This document shows positions 42,005 to 50,493 of a stretch of 64,000 nt of DNA, in pieces. The position numbers were made by a program, and so were the translations under genes. The DNA lies in NCBI GenBank assembly GCA_035559815.1, contig DATMAT010000023.1, positions 248,001 through 312,000 of the forward strand, written 5' to 3'. Position 1 is the stretch's first letter, and every line of letters starts with the position of its first letter. Below the pieces are notes generated by a model that did not search any database, was not told where the DNA came from, and saw only the letters and a program-made list of their open reading frames with translations. Origin of the DNA: Thermodesulfobacteriota bacterium. GTDB lineage: Bacteria; Desulfobacterota_D; UBA1144; Nemesobacterales; CSP1-2.

Positions 42005-42316
42005 TCAACCCCCGCTTAACTCCGCATTCCAATCGACGGTCTCTTCGGCATGCAGCTTTTCTAGCGGCCAGTTTATCGGAAACCCAAAATTTGGAAAAGG
42101 TTGCCATACGCCGCTATCTATTACCCTTGCCCCGTTATCCTTGAAGGTTCTAAGCAGGGTTAGGACAAAATCGTTTGAACTAATATCCGCATTGCCAAAA
42201 AGCATCCCGTCGGGCATCTTGCCCCAGTTAACGAATTGCTTTAAATCATCCGAGTGAGTCATAATAAAGTTATTGACCAGACTCTCGAACTCTTTTAAGA
42301 TCTGCTCTTTTTTCAT
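42005..42316 (-). CDS. Hypothetical protein
   Basis: 103 residues with a good ribosome-binding site (AAGGAGAGGGCA before the ATG at 42316). It contains FESLVNNFIMTHSDDLKQFV near the start and WQPFPNFGFPINWPLEKLH near the end, with several tryptophans and Phe-Pro pairs. I do not recognise it. Convergent with efp, 7 bp apart. Confidence 0.55.
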   Translation of the reverse strand: MKKEQILKEFESLVNNFIMTHSDDLKQFVNWGKMPDGMLFGNADISSNDFVLTLLRTFKDNGARVIDSGVWQPFPNFGFPINWPLEKLHAEETVDWNAELSGG

Positions 42317-42524
42317 TGCCCTCTCCTTGTAATATTTTTCCTGAAGCTATAAAAGCCAGGATACGACACTTCTCACCGTAACCCTTTTATATTAAAGAAA
42401 ATTATAATGCTAATTAACAGTGCATACAAAAAAATCTCACCTATGTGTTTTAGGGTTAAACGATAGCATACGATGAATAGGGCTAGAAGGTGATTGTCTG
42501 TCAATGGTTAGTAAGCAAGCGAAT

Positions 42525-42553
42525 TTGACAAAGCAAGCCCCTTTATCTAAACT
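42525..42553 (+). promoter_or_regulatory. Promoter of tRNA (CAT)
   Basis: TTGACA (42525-42530), 17-bp spacer, TAAACT (42548-42553). Perfect -35 and ideal spacing, 25 bp before the mature tRNA 5' end. The remainder of 42317-42577 shows nothing. Confidence 0.6.
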
Positions 42554-42577
42554 AAATTGTTTACGTATGGAGTAATA

Positions 42578-42651
42578 GGGCCCATAGCTCAGTTGGTTAG
42601 AGCGGCGGACTCATAATCCGTTGGTCCCTGGTTCAAGTCCGGGTGGGCCCA
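42578..42651 (+). tRNA. tRNA with anticodon CAT, probably Ile2 (otherwise Met)
   Basis: The cloverleaf has acceptor GGGCCCA/TGGGCCC, D-arm GCTC/GAGC, anticodon stem GCGGA/TCCGT with loop CTCATAA, and T-arm CCCTG/CCGGG with one mismatch. ACTCATAATC around the anticodon is typical of lysidine-modified Ile2 rather than initiator tRNA. CCA is not encoded (ATAT follows). Confidence 0.85.
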
Positions 42652-42782
42652 TATGTAAGACAGGCTTCAGAGTCTATAGATGCACAAGGAAATTCATAAC
42701 CCCCTTTATCTTAACCCTCAGTTTCATTCCCATCCATACTTACTAAGAATAAAAAAATCAATCAAAAAAAGAGGAGGAAGAA

Positions 42783-43511
42783 ATGAGAGACCAAATTACA
42801 GCTCTCGAATCACTTCAACAGCTTGATTTGGAGCTCAGAGAGTTGGAAGATAATCTCGAAAGATATCCACGAGAAGTATTGTATTATAAACACGAACTGG
42901 AGAAACTCGAGGAATCAATCCGTAAAGCTAAGGAAGAGCTGGACACGGTTAAGAAAAGAAAGAGTGCCACCGAACTCCGGCTTGCTCAAAATCAGGACTC
43001 TATAAAAAAGGCAGAACAGAGGCTCTTTGAAATAAAGACTTATAAAGAGTATGAAGCCCTTCAAAAAGAAATCGGTGAGACCAAAAGAGTTAATTCTGAA
43101 CTGGAAGAGCGGATTCTCGAAGAAATGGAAGAAGCGGAAAGACTGGAGAGACTGGTCAAGGAAAACGAGCTTGAACTCTCTCAAAAAGAGCAAGAGTACG
43201 AGAAGATAATCAATGAGCATGCCCTGAAGATAGATGAATTGAAGGGTATATATGAAATCAAAAAAGGAGAGAAGAAGAAACTGGCTTCGCTCCTTTCCCC
43301 GGATATACTTTCCATTTATGAAAGGATTAGAAAGAAAAATGGAGTGGCACTCGCCTCGGCCAGAAACGAAGTGTGTACCGGTTGTAATATGAACATTCCT
43401 CCACAGCTCTTTAACGAGGTGTTAACCCTGTCCAAAATGGTCCAGTGCCCTAATTGCCATAGGATTCTCTATTGTGAAGAAATATTCAACGGTGAAGCCC
43501 AAACAGCATAG
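42783..43511 (+). CDS. Coiled-coil protein with C4 zinc ribbon (COG1579)
   Basis: 242 residues. About 1-190 is a long antiparallel coiled coil (LESLQQLDLELRELEDNLER and further heptads). The end carries CTGCNMNIPPQL and QCPNCHRILYC, a C4 zinc ribbon. The family is conserved and its role is unclear; nucleic-acid binding or ribosome rescue has been suggested for relatives. The RNase H gene overlaps its 3' end and rnpB follows, an arrangement that recurs in bacteria. GAGGAGGAAGAA precedes the ATG. Confidence 0.88.
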   Translation: MRDQITALESLQQLDLELRELEDNLERYPREVLYYKHELEKLEESIRKAKEELDTVKKRKSATELRLAQNQDSIKKAEQRLFEIKTYKEYEALQKEIGETKRVNSELEERILEEMEEAERLERLVKENELELSQKEQEYEKIINEHALKIDELKGIYEIKKGEKKKLASLLSPDILSIYERIRKKNGVALASARNEVCTGCNMNIPPQLFNEVLTLSKMVQCPNCHRILYCEEIFNGEAQTA

Positions 43512-43935
43512 CCTCTCCTTGAATAGTACGGTAAAAACAACCGCCGAAATATTCATCGACGGTGCCTCTAGAGGAAATCCCGGTAGCTCGGGGCTAGGAG
43601 TATTGATAAAAGACGAGGATGGCAACATCCACGAGATAAAAAGGCCTTTGGGCATCCTCACCAATAACCAAGCAGAATACGAAGCATTATTAACCGCACT
43701 CACTAAAGCAAAAGAACTCAAAAAAAGCCATCTCAAGATTTATACCGATTCACTCCTTCTGGCCAATCAGATAAACGGCAAATGGCGCGTAAATAATCCT
43801 AAAATTACAACCCTCTATAATAAGGCCAGAGAACTAATAGCCCAGTTTGAAAGAGTGGAAGTCAATCACATTCCCAGAGAATTTAACCAAGAAGCGGACA
43901 GACTTGCCAATCTGGCAATAGATGAATATTCTTAA
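43474..43935 (+). CDS. rnhA: Ribonuclease HI-like protein
   Basis: 153 residues with a GTG start at 43474, overlapping the zinc-ribbon gene by 38 bp; a slightly later start is possible because the first ~20 residues lack a match. FIDGASRGNPG (first Asp), NNQAEYEALLTAL (Glu), IYTDSLLLANQI (Asp) and FNQEADRLANLA (last Asp) are the four catalytic positions of RNase H. It degrades RNA in RNA-DNA hybrids. rnpB starts 5 bp after its stop. Confidence 0.9.
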   Translation: MKKYSTVKPKQHSLSLNSTVKTTAEIFIDGASRGNPGSSGLGVLIKDEDGNIHEIKRPLGILTNNQAEYEALLTALTKAKELKKSHLKIYTDSLLLANQINGKWRVNNPKITTLYNKARELIAQFERVEVNHIPREFNQEADRLANLAIDEYS

Positions 43936-43940
43936 TTGAA

Positions 43941-44324
43941 GAGACGAGTGAACTAAGCGGTCGCTTGCTTTTCTAGCAAGAGGAAAGTCCGAACTCCAGA
44001 GGGCAGAGTGCTGGGTAACTCCCAGGTGTCGTGAGACAACGGAAAGTGCCACAGAAAATAAACCGCCCAAGTTTTCTGGCACAGGAAAACAGGCAAGGGT
44101 GAAAAGGTAGTGTAAGAGACTACCGCGCAGGCTGGTGACATCCTGCGGCACGGTAAACCCCACTTGGAGAAAGACCGAATAGGGAAGCATTCGTGGCCTA
44201 TTATAGGCCACGGGCAGGTTGCCCGCCTGAAGCTTCCGGGTGGGTTGCTCGAGGCATCCAGAAATGGGTGTCCTAGATGAATGACCGCTCTAGACAGAAT
44301 TCGGCTTACCGGTTTACTCGTCTC
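43941..44324 (+). ncRNA. rnpB: RNase P RNA (class A)
   Basis: The universal cores are present: GAGGAAAGTCCGAACTCC near the 5' end, and GACAGAATTCGGCTTACCGG near the 3' end. GAGACGAGT at 43941 pairs with ACTCGTCTC at 44316-44324 to close P1, and internal cores such as GGTAAACCCC match the type A RNA. It folds the tRNA 5'-processing ribozyme. It lies downstream of rnhA. Confidence 0.95.
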
Positions 44325-44330
44325 TTTTTT
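44316..44330 (+). terminator. rnpB end and T-run
   Basis: The closing helix ACTCGTCTC of rnpB is followed by six T residues (44325-44330) and serves as the terminator. It runs into the end of the convergent OsmC gene. Confidence 0.6.
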
Positions 44331-44787
44331 ACTCTTTGAGCTTTGTTTTTACCACTACTTCGGAATGGAGGGTGCGATGCACCGGGCATCTGTCGGCGAT
44401 TTGGAGAAGCCTCTGGCGTTGTTCCTTATCTAAGGGCCCGGTGAGCTCGATCTCACGTTCTATAAGGTCAATCTTGCCGGTCTTGGTCTCACATTCCTCA
44501 CAGTCCTGAGCGTGAATCTTTTGATGCCTAAGAATCACCGAGACCGATTCAAGAGGCCAGCCCTTTCGGTCGGCATACATACGGATGGTCATGGAGGTAC
44601 ACGAACCAAGGGCGGCGGTCAGGTAGTCGTAGGGGTTAGGTCCCATACCGGTACCGCCGACCGAGACGGGTTCATCAGCAATTAGCTTGTGGCCCCCGGC
44701 CTGGATTTCGGTTCGGTATCCCTGTCCTGTTATTGCCACCACCCAGTTGTTTGTCTCATCTGCATTCGATTTCTTTTCCTCTGCCAA
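44329..44787 (-). CDS. OsmC/Ohr-family protein
   Basis: 152 residues, TTG start at 44787 preceded by AAGGAGG. The redox cysteines are in [14 protein letters not shown] (about 62-75) and [10 protein letters not shown] (about 131-140). OsmC/Ohr proteins are thiol peroxidases that reduce organic hydroperoxides. [12 protein letters not shown] insertion adds two further cysteines, seen in some OsmC subfamilies. Convergent with rnpB, its stop codon overlaps the rnpB T-run. Confidence 0.92.
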   Translation of the reverse strand: MAEEKKSNADETNNWVVAITGQGYRTEIQAGGHKLIADEPVSVGGTGMGPNPYDYLTAALGSCTSMTIRMYADRKGWPLESVSVILRHQKIHAQDCEECETKTGKIDLIEREIELTGPLDKEQRQRLLQIADRCPVHRTLHSEVVVKTKLKE

Positions 44788-44939
44788 ATCAAGCCTCCTT
44801 TTTTACTTTGCAAGAAGAGTTTTATCGTTATCTATATTAACATACTTTTATTTATCACCTCCCTATCTTATGCTTGTCCATTCAAGAAAGGCCGGTTGAA
44901 AAATGTCTTCTATTGTTTGATAATCATCTCAGCACTAAT

Positions 44940-45227
44940 ATGCTAGAGAGAATAATAAAAAAAAGATTATCTATAAAACAAAACATATCCCTCTATTGTG
45001 CTTTGTATAGTGACCCCCGGGTCCCCCGGATAGCAAAGTGGCTCTTATGGATTGCGGTCAGCTATATTGTATTGCCGTTTGACCTAATCCCCGACTTCAT
45101 CCCGGTGATAGGACATATAGACGATGTCGTTATCGTCCCGCTCTTGCTCGGCTTGGCGCTATGGATGATCCCAAGAAAAGTATATGAAGAACATCGTAGG
45201 CGGATATTTGAAGAAGCAGTAGAATAA
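44940..45227 (+). CDS. DUF1232 (YkvA-type) membrane protein
   Basis: 95 residues from the ATG at 44940. SDPRVPRIAKWLLWIAVSYI and VLPFDLIPDFIPVIGHIDD are the DUF1232 signature: a short helical hairpin with P-x-D-L-I-P-D-x-x-P-x-x-G-x-x-D-D. Two hydrophobic helices place it in the inner membrane. Function unknown. It is followed 93 bp later by the DUF389 gene on the same strand. Confidence 0.88.
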   Translation: MLERIIKKRLSIKQNISLYCALYSDPRVPRIAKWLLWIAVSYIVLPFDLIPDFIPVIGHIDDVVIVPLLLGLALWMIPRKVYEEHRRRIFEEAVE

Positions 45228-45319
45228 TGCCCTGGCCGAAGGATTGAAACAGTTCTTTTTTCGAAACCGGTGTGATATGAAGCCTTGTTATCATATCAAG
45301 CTATAAGGATAAGGATGAA

Positions 45320-46350
45320 ATGGCGCTCCGTTTGATCGAGATGTTTTTACCTGCCGAAGAGAACCTGGATAGAGTTCAGGACCTCCTCAAGGACCATCCG
45401 GCATTAGGGATATGGCAGGAAAATCTATCTGAAAACCATTCACTCATAAAGGTTCTCATCGATGCCGAAGAAACCGAGGAGGTTATTGATATTCTGGAGA
45501 AATATTATTCCAACCGAAATGACTTCAGAATACTAATCCTTCCGGTAGAGGCGACTCTACCCCGGCCAGAAAAAAAGAAGACATTTCCTTAAAAGAGCAG
45601 GAGACTCAGTCTGCCCAGGGCTCTTCATCCTCCAAGGTATTCCGAATAAGCCGTGAGGAGCTGTATTCCGATATCGTGGATACGACTAAACTATCAAAAG
45701 TCTATATCATCCTAGTCATCTTATCCTCTATCGTTGCCGCAGTCGGTATATTGCGAGATAACGTAGCCGTCATAATAGGGGCTATGGTTATTGCGCCGCT
45801 CCTCGGGCCTAATATAGCCTTGTCTTTTGCCACTACGTTGGGGGACATGGATTTGGTACAGAGAGCGATGAAGGCCAATCTGGTCGGCCTCCTAATAGCA
45901 TTTATTTTTTCTGCGTTGATCGGTTTTATTTTTGAGATAAACCCGGAGGTTCCGGAGCTTTCTTCCAGGACGAATGTGGGTCTGGCCGATGTTGCCCTTG
46001 CCCTGGCCTCTGGCAGTACCGGGGTGTTGTCATTCACCGCCGGGGTGGGGAGTGCCATAGTGGGCGTGATGGTAGCGGTGGCATTGCTTCCTCCCTTGGT
46101 TTCTTTTGGAATGTTGCTCGGCTCGGCGCATTTTAATCTGGCGTTGGGGGCGATGTTGCTGCTTTTAGTAAACGTGATTTGTGTTAACCTGGCCGGAGTT
46201 ACCACCTTTTTGGCGCAGGGCATACGTCCTAAAACCTGGTGGGAAGCGGACAGAGCTAAAAAAGCAACCCGTGTGGCTATCCTGCTATGGACCTTTTTAC
46301 TGCTGGTACTAATAGTGGCGATTCTTCTTTCGCAGAAGAAAGTAACATGA
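45320..46350 (+). CDS. DUF389 (TIGR00341-type) membrane protein in two frames joined at a -1 slippery site
   Basis: The first frame (45320-45592) encodes the soluble N-domain (MALRLIEMFLPAEENLDRVQ to VEATLPRPEKKKTFP) and stops. The second frame, 1 base back, continues as KEDISLKEQETQSAQ and KVFRISREELYSDIVDTTKLS, then five to six membrane helices with VAVIIGAMVIAPLLGPN and VGVMVAVALLPPLV. Family members are one protein of ~320-340 residues. The frames meet at A AAA AAG (45571-45577), in the exact phase for -1 slippage as in dnaX. A 7-bp stem with a GCGA loop (45544-45561) lies just upstream. Programmed frameshifting, phase variation of the A7 run, or a sequencing indel are all possible. The second frame also has a GTG at 45676 in place of a genuine start. 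Confidence 0.8.
45544..45577 (+). promoter_or_regulatory. Stem-loop plus A AAA AAG slippery heptamer
   Basis: GGTAGAG-GCGA-CTCTACC (45544-45561) is a perfect 7-bp hairpin with a GNRA loop. Nine bases later comes the heptamer A AAA AAG (45571-45577), read as GAA AAA AAG in the zero frame. Zero-frame translation stops at TAA 45590-45592. In dnaX the stimulating stem lies downstream; here the clear stem lies upstream. Confidence 0.5.
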
Positions 46351-46532
46351 TCTAGTTTTTTGATTCCTCAGGGTCATTGAACATTGTCTCAGAGCTATTC
46401 CGTCAGCTTGTAACTGCTTTGGTTTTGTATAAAATGAATTGTCCTCGCTCGCTTGCCAGACGGAAACTCAGTTGTCGAAGAGTTTTGCCGAGCATTGGAC
46501 CGGATAATAATTGGACAAAAAGGAGGTAGAAG

Positions 46533-46991
46533 GTGAAGGTAAAAGAAATCATGGTGCAGCCAGCCATCGTGGCCGAAGAGGACACCACTTTGGAAGAAAT
46601 AGCCAGAATGATGCTGGATAACCGTATTGGATGCGTACCGGTTGTGGACGGCAAAGGTAAGTTGACCGGGATTATAACCGAGTCGGACTTTCTAGCCGAG
46701 GAGCACTCTGTTCCATTCTCCACGTTTCAAGCTCCGCAACTGTTCGGCAGGTGGTTGCCTAAGGAGGGGATTGAGGAAATTTACAAAGCTGCTCGCACTA
46801 TAACTGCCAAAGAAATCATGACCAGTCCGGTGGTAACGGTATCAGAGGATGATCCCATAGAGGAAGCGGTTAGAAAACTGCTAAGCCATGATATTAACCA
46901 CGTGCCGGTTGTACGAGAGGGGTTCCCGGTAGGGATAGTGGCGAGACACGACTTATTGAATCTTATGATCCAAAATAAGCATCCAAAATAG
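46533..46991 (+). CDS. Protein with two CBS domains
   Basis: 152 residues with a GTG start behind GGAGG. Two CBS motifs (about 5-60 and 90-145) are visible: VKEIMVQPAIVAEEDTTLEE with RIGCVPVVDGKGKLTGIITESD, then AKEIMTSPVVTVSEDDPIEE with INHVPVVREGFPVGIVARHD. A pair of CBS domains binds adenine nucleotides and works as a regulatory module. Its partner is unknown; it stands alone downstream of the DUF389 gene. Confidence 0.92.
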   Translation: MKVKEIMVQPAIVAEEDTTLEEIARMMLDNRIGCVPVVDGKGKLTGIITESDFLAEEHSVPFSTFQAPQLFGRWLPKEGIEEIYKAARTITAKEIMTSPVVTVSEDDPIEEAVRKLLSHDINHVPVVREGFPVGIVARHDLLNLMIQNKHPK

Positions 46992-47183
46992 TTGTTATAG
47001 GGTTTTTAGGATTAAATTGTGTTTCTTTGTTCAATTACTATGATTTTAAGCCGGTCGTGTGGTAGGAATCTATTGGAGTTGTAATAGGGGAATGATATAT
47101 GCTATAATGTAGGGGTAATATTTATTGCTGGTTGTGGCAGGGGTGGATGACAGGTGGAATCCACAAAATAGGGGGAAAGTAAT

Positions 47184-47525
47184 ATGATGGAAGATCGAAG
47201 AGGCTCTAGAAGGATTCCTTTTAGAACCAAAGTGAAGTATGGGTCTTCTACTCCTAATTTGGGTGGCTATGCGTTTAATCTTTCTGAAGGTGGAATTGGT
47301 ATTAAAGCGTACCGAGTGTTCCCTCCTCAATCTAAGATTGCCATTTTTCTTTACATGGGTGATGAGATAATGAGACTGGAAGGAGTTGTAAGATGGGTAT
47401 CTCCCACTTTACCCGGTACCCGTTCCGCTATGGGCGTAAAGTTCATCAGCCGCACCGATAACATCAGGTCTCTTTACCAGCAAAGAATAAACCGCATGAC
47501 TGCAGACCTTCCCAACGTAGCTTAG
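47184..47525 (+). CDS. PilZ-domain protein
   Basis: 113 residues. RRGSRRIPFRTKVKY provides the R-x-x-x-R arm, and AFNLSEGGIGIKAY the (D/N)-x-S-x-x-G motif of c-di-GMP-binding PilZ domains; the rest is a beta-barrel with GVVRWVSPTLPG and AMGVKFI. It is a likely c-di-GMP receptor, which suits the GGDEF protein at 33583. It is a single gene; 46992-47183 upstream holds nothing recognised. Confidence 0.88.
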   Translation: MMEDRRGSRRIPFRTKVKYGSSTPNLGGYAFNLSEGGIGIKAYRVFPPQSKIAIFLYMGDEIMRLEGVVRWVSPTLPGTRSAMGVKFISRTDNIRSLYQQRINRMTADLPNVA

Positions 47526-47653
47526 GACTGATCGGCTGAATTACCTGGTCTCGAGGTTGCGCGGTTGTTCCGATTGTCCTTACAAACTGATAAAGTCATT
47601 AATTGACATCACTGCTCTTTCCGGTAACATTTGGAAGTGAAAGGAGATAAGAA

Positions 47654-47905
47654 ATGTTTGGCGCATTTGGCGGGCTAGGTGGATGGGAACTAGTCATAAT
47701 TCTGGTAATTCTCCTGCTTATATTTGGTCCAAGCAGGTTAGGTGACTTGGGCTCTGCGTTGGGGAAAGGCATAAAGGGATTCAAAAGGGCCATGAAGGAA
47801 CCGGACGAAATCGATGTCACCCCGGAGAAGGATGAGACCAAAAAGATTCAAGATACCGGCCTGGACACCCCAAGCAAGGCTAACGAGAAAAAAGAAGCAG
47901 GTTAA
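47654..47905 (+). CDS. tatA: Sec-independent translocase subunit TatA
   Basis: 83 residues. A membrane helix (ELVIILVILLLIFGPSRLGDLGSALG) with the F-G-P-x-x-(L/I) elbow and the amphipathic GKGIKGFKRAMKE helix identify TatA/E. The C-terminal tail is short and charged. TatA oligomers form the pore for folded, twin-arginine proteins. tatC is not nearby. AAAGGAGATAAGAA precedes the ATG. Confidence 0.92.
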   Translation: MFGAFGGLGGWELVIILVILLLIFGPSRLGDLGSALGKGIKGFKRAMKEPDEIDVTPEKDETKKIQDTGLDTPSKANEKKEAG

Positions 47906-47915
47906 CTCCCCCGAT

Positions 47916-48341
47916 TTAACTCTCAGGCATTTCGGCAAGCTCGATTAAAACCCCGTTCATGGCTTTCGGATGGATAAAGGCTACTCTCGCACCATAAGCT
48001 CCCGGACGGGGAGATTCATCGATAAGCTGGATCCCTTCCTCTTTCAATCTTTTGAGTGCTAATTCGATGTTGTCTACAGTAAAACAAATATGATGAATTC
48101 CTTCACCCCTCTTTTCCAGAAACTTTGAAATAGGCGAGGCATCGCTTAGCGGTTCTAGAAGTTCTATCGGGGTTCCTCCATCCTCTGGTTCGAGCATGGA
48201 AGACCTTACCCCCTGGTCTTCAACTACCTCCCTGTGGGTGACCTTAAGTCCCAATGCGGTTTGATAGAGCCTTTCTACTTGAGCAATGTTTCTCACCGCA
48301 ATGGCTACGTGGTAGAGACTCCCCGTTTTTCCACTCTTCAT
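47916..48341 (-). CDS. mce: Methylmalonyl-CoA epimerase
   Basis: 141 residues, the normal length. Metal ligands of the vicinal-oxygen-chelate fold are in LYHVAIAVRNI (His, about 11), TPIELLEPL (Glu), GIHHICFTVDNI (His, about 85) and MNGVLIELAE (Glu, near the end). It interconverts (R)- and (S)-methylmalonyl-CoA. MeaB, the GTPase chaperone of the mutase, is at 60352, so the propionyl/methylmalonyl pathway is probably used. Convergent with tatA, 10 bp apart. Confidence 0.93.
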   Translation of the reverse strand: MKSGKTGSLYHVAIAVRNIAQVERLYQTALGLKVTHREVVEDQGVRSSMLEPEDGGTPIELLEPLSDASPISKFLEKRGEGIHHICFTVDNIELALKRLKEEGIQLIDESPRPGAYGARVAFIHPKAMNGVLIELAEMPES

Positions 48342-48479
48342 AATCGCCTCCTCACTGGCTATTTTGTAGGAATTCTAATTGTCAATCGAGAAAATTCAAT
48401 TCTCTGTTGTTAGAGACACTTGGATTAATGGTGGCAAGGGGTAAAATTACAAGACTAAATGACTCACGGAGATTCGAGG

Positions 48480-49499
48480 ATGAAGTCGCATCATGATGTA
48501 CAAAGGATTACCCTAATACCCGGAGACGGTATAGGCCCGGAGGTTACCGATGCTGCGATGAAAATCATAGAGGCGTCCGGGGCCAAGATAGAATGGGAGA
48601 TAGCACCCGCTGGTGCTGAAACCGTGGATAAATATAAAGCCATCGTTCCGGATATGACGTTTGAGTCGATTAAGAAGAATAAGGTGGCTCTAAAGGGGCC
48701 TATAGGCACTCCGGTTGCCGGCGGGTTCAAGAGCGTAAACGTGACCATAAGAAAGACGCTCGACCTTTATGCCAATTTGAGGCCGGTAAGAAGCTTTCCC
48801 GGTGTTAAATCAAAATACGAGGGGATTGATATCGTAGTGGTGAGAGAAAATACGGAGGACCTGTATTCGGGGCTGGAGTATGAGATTGCTCCGGGGGTGG
48901 TCGAGACCCTCAAGGTCATAACCGAAAAGGCATCTCTCCGGATTGCCAACTTCGCCTTCCGGTTTGCCAAAAAACGGGGGCGAAAAAAGGTTACCGTGCT
49001 TCATAAGGCGAATATTATGAAGCTAAGCGACGGGCTATTCCTTAATTGCGTGAGAAAGGTAGCCAGTGATTATCCCGGGATCAAGTATGAGGAGATGATA
49101 ATCGATAATGCGTGTATGCAGCTTATTTTGGATCCTAATCGTTTTGATGTCATCCTCACCGAAAATCTGTATGGGGATATAGTCTCCGAAATATGTGCCG
49201 GTTTGGTCGGGGGACTGGGATTTGCCCCAGGAGCAAATATAGGGGATGAGTGTGCTGTTTTCGAGGCAGCCCACGGAAGCGCGCCGGACATTGCCGGGAA
49301 AAACCTGGCCAATCCCATTGCTATAACACTTTCCGCGGCTCTTCTCCTTAAATACATCGGCAAAGGCAGGGAAGCCAGGTCGATAGAAAACGCCATATCC
49401 AGGGTATTGATTAAAGGAGAGGTTCTCACCAGGGATATGGGCGGGCACGCGACCACTACCGAAATGAGGGATGCGATTATCGAAGAGTTAAAGCGCTAA
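48480..49499 (+). CDS. Isocitrate/isopropylmalate dehydrogenase family, NAD-type ICDH-like
   Basis: 339 residues from the ATG at 48480, with GGAG ten bases before; an ATG at 48459 is an alternative. ITLIPGDGIGPEVTDAAMKI at the start, VTIRKTLDLYANLRPVRSFP (substrate arm with S/N-x-x-(I/L)-R), VLHKANIMKLSDG, NLYGDIVSEICAGLVGGLG and AAHGSAPDIAGK follow the family closely. The Asn/Ile pattern in the cofactor loop suggests NAD. It most resembles mitochondrial-type NAD-ICDH and homoisocitrate-type enzymes; exact substrate uncertain. Confidence 0.88.
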   Translation: MKSHHDVQRITLIPGDGIGPEVTDAAMKIIEASGAKIEWEIAPAGAETVDKYKAIVPDMTFESIKKNKVALKGPIGTPVAGGFKSVNVTIRKTLDLYANLRPVRSFPGVKSKYEGIDIVVVRENTEDLYSGLEYEIAPGVVETLKVITEKASLRIANFAFRFAKKRGRKKVTVLHKANIMKLSDGLFLNCVRKVASDYPGIKYEEMIIDNACMQLILDPNRFDVILTENLYGDIVSEICAGLVGGLGFAPGANIGDECAVFEAAHGSAPDIAGKNLANPIAITLSAALLLKYIGKGREARSIENAISRVLIKGEVLTRDMGGHATTTEMRDAIIEELKR

Positions 49500-49559
49500 C
49501 GTGCTTTGAGTTGTCTGGCGTTTTGTTTGGTAAATCAAGATTGCGAATAGCGGCTGCTT

Positions 49560-49970
49560 TTATCCTTTAGTAGTTCTTTCCAGTTTCCTTCTTATCCCTC
49601 TTTCAAACCTCTCTTCGTTGATTACGTACATATCGTTATAGCCCGAGGCGATTTCTTCCATCTCGTCGAAGGCTTGAACCTGGAAGAAAATTCTATTCCT
49701 GTCTAGCTCTTTAACTTCGGCCCTTATGGTTATAGCCATGCCTATCGGGGTTGAAGCAAAATGGTTCACTTCGATCCTGGTGCTAACCGCCATTTCTCCT
49801 TCATCCAGGAAAGGAGCCATTAAATCGGCGCAGGTGGTTTGGAGAAAGGTGATCAGTGAGGGTGTCGAAAGCACTCTGGGCGAACTTTCGTGAAAACGGG
49901 ATGCGGCCATATCCGGGCTTGTCTCGATCCTTTTTTCTATGAACATCCCCGGCTCGAGTTTATTCTTCAT
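49560..49970 (-). CDS. Hotdog-fold thioesterase (FlK-like)
   Basis: 136 residues. The strand-helix order PSLITFLQTTCADLMAPFLDEG, TRIEVNHFASTPIGMAITIRAEV, and the end HF-x-S-x-x-P-x-G pattern follow the fluoroacetyl-CoA-thioesterase-like hotdog family. It likely hydrolyses an acyl-CoA. AAGGAGGAACC precedes the ATG at 49970. Single gene, opposite to the ICDH-like gene. Confidence 0.8.
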   Translation of the reverse strand: MKNKLEPGMFIEKRIETSPDMAASRFHESSPRVLSTPSLITFLQTTCADLMAPFLDEGEMAVSTRIEVNHFASTPIGMAITIRAEVKELDRNRIFFQVQAFDEMEEIASGYNDMYVINEERFERGIRRKLERTTKG

Positions 49971-50493
49971 GGTTCCTCCTTGACGTACGCCGGGCTATAA
50001 TTATATCTAATCTTTTTTTCATGTGAACATTCGTTTGATTTAATTGTTGGTTATTTGAAGAAGGAGTGGAAATCAGGTCAACTTTATATAATGTCCCTTC
50101 AAAACTCTCGTCATTGACCTAAGAAAGATTCCTAACATGCTGATTGCTCCCGACTCAAGACCCTTAGTCTCAGTATGTGTATTTTTTTCGATACTCCTGT
50201 TATTTCTCTCTGCCTATAGAACCGGCCGTGGTGAGGTCGTGTGGAAGGGGACTAAGGTATAGAGCGCTGACTGATGAAAGCATTGATGTTGCCTCTTCCA
50301 CTGATCGAGTTGTATCCAGGTAATCTCGGGAAAATCTGTCTTCGAGTTTCGGTATTTCCCTATTGTAGAGCGGACCCAGCGGGTCGTCTCTACGTAGAAC
50401 GGTTAATTCCTCCTTTATTTCTTGGAATTCAAGAAGTAGAAACGATTTTTAACTGGCCAGAGATTAGTATTCTCATGTACGGATAGAGCTAGC
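49971..50493. other. Intergenic region with a TTGTAGAG...CTCTAC hairpin
   Basis: 50363-50395 holds TTGTAGAGCGGACCC and GGGTCGTCTCTAC, a member of the TGTAGAGACG family. The 70-codon frame at 50274 overlaps this repeat and lacks family support. Nothing else is recognised. Confidence 0.5.

Noticed and set aside
50274-50486. 70-codon frame before the AttH gene
   Set aside because: Overlaps a dispersed hairpin repeat and has no family match.
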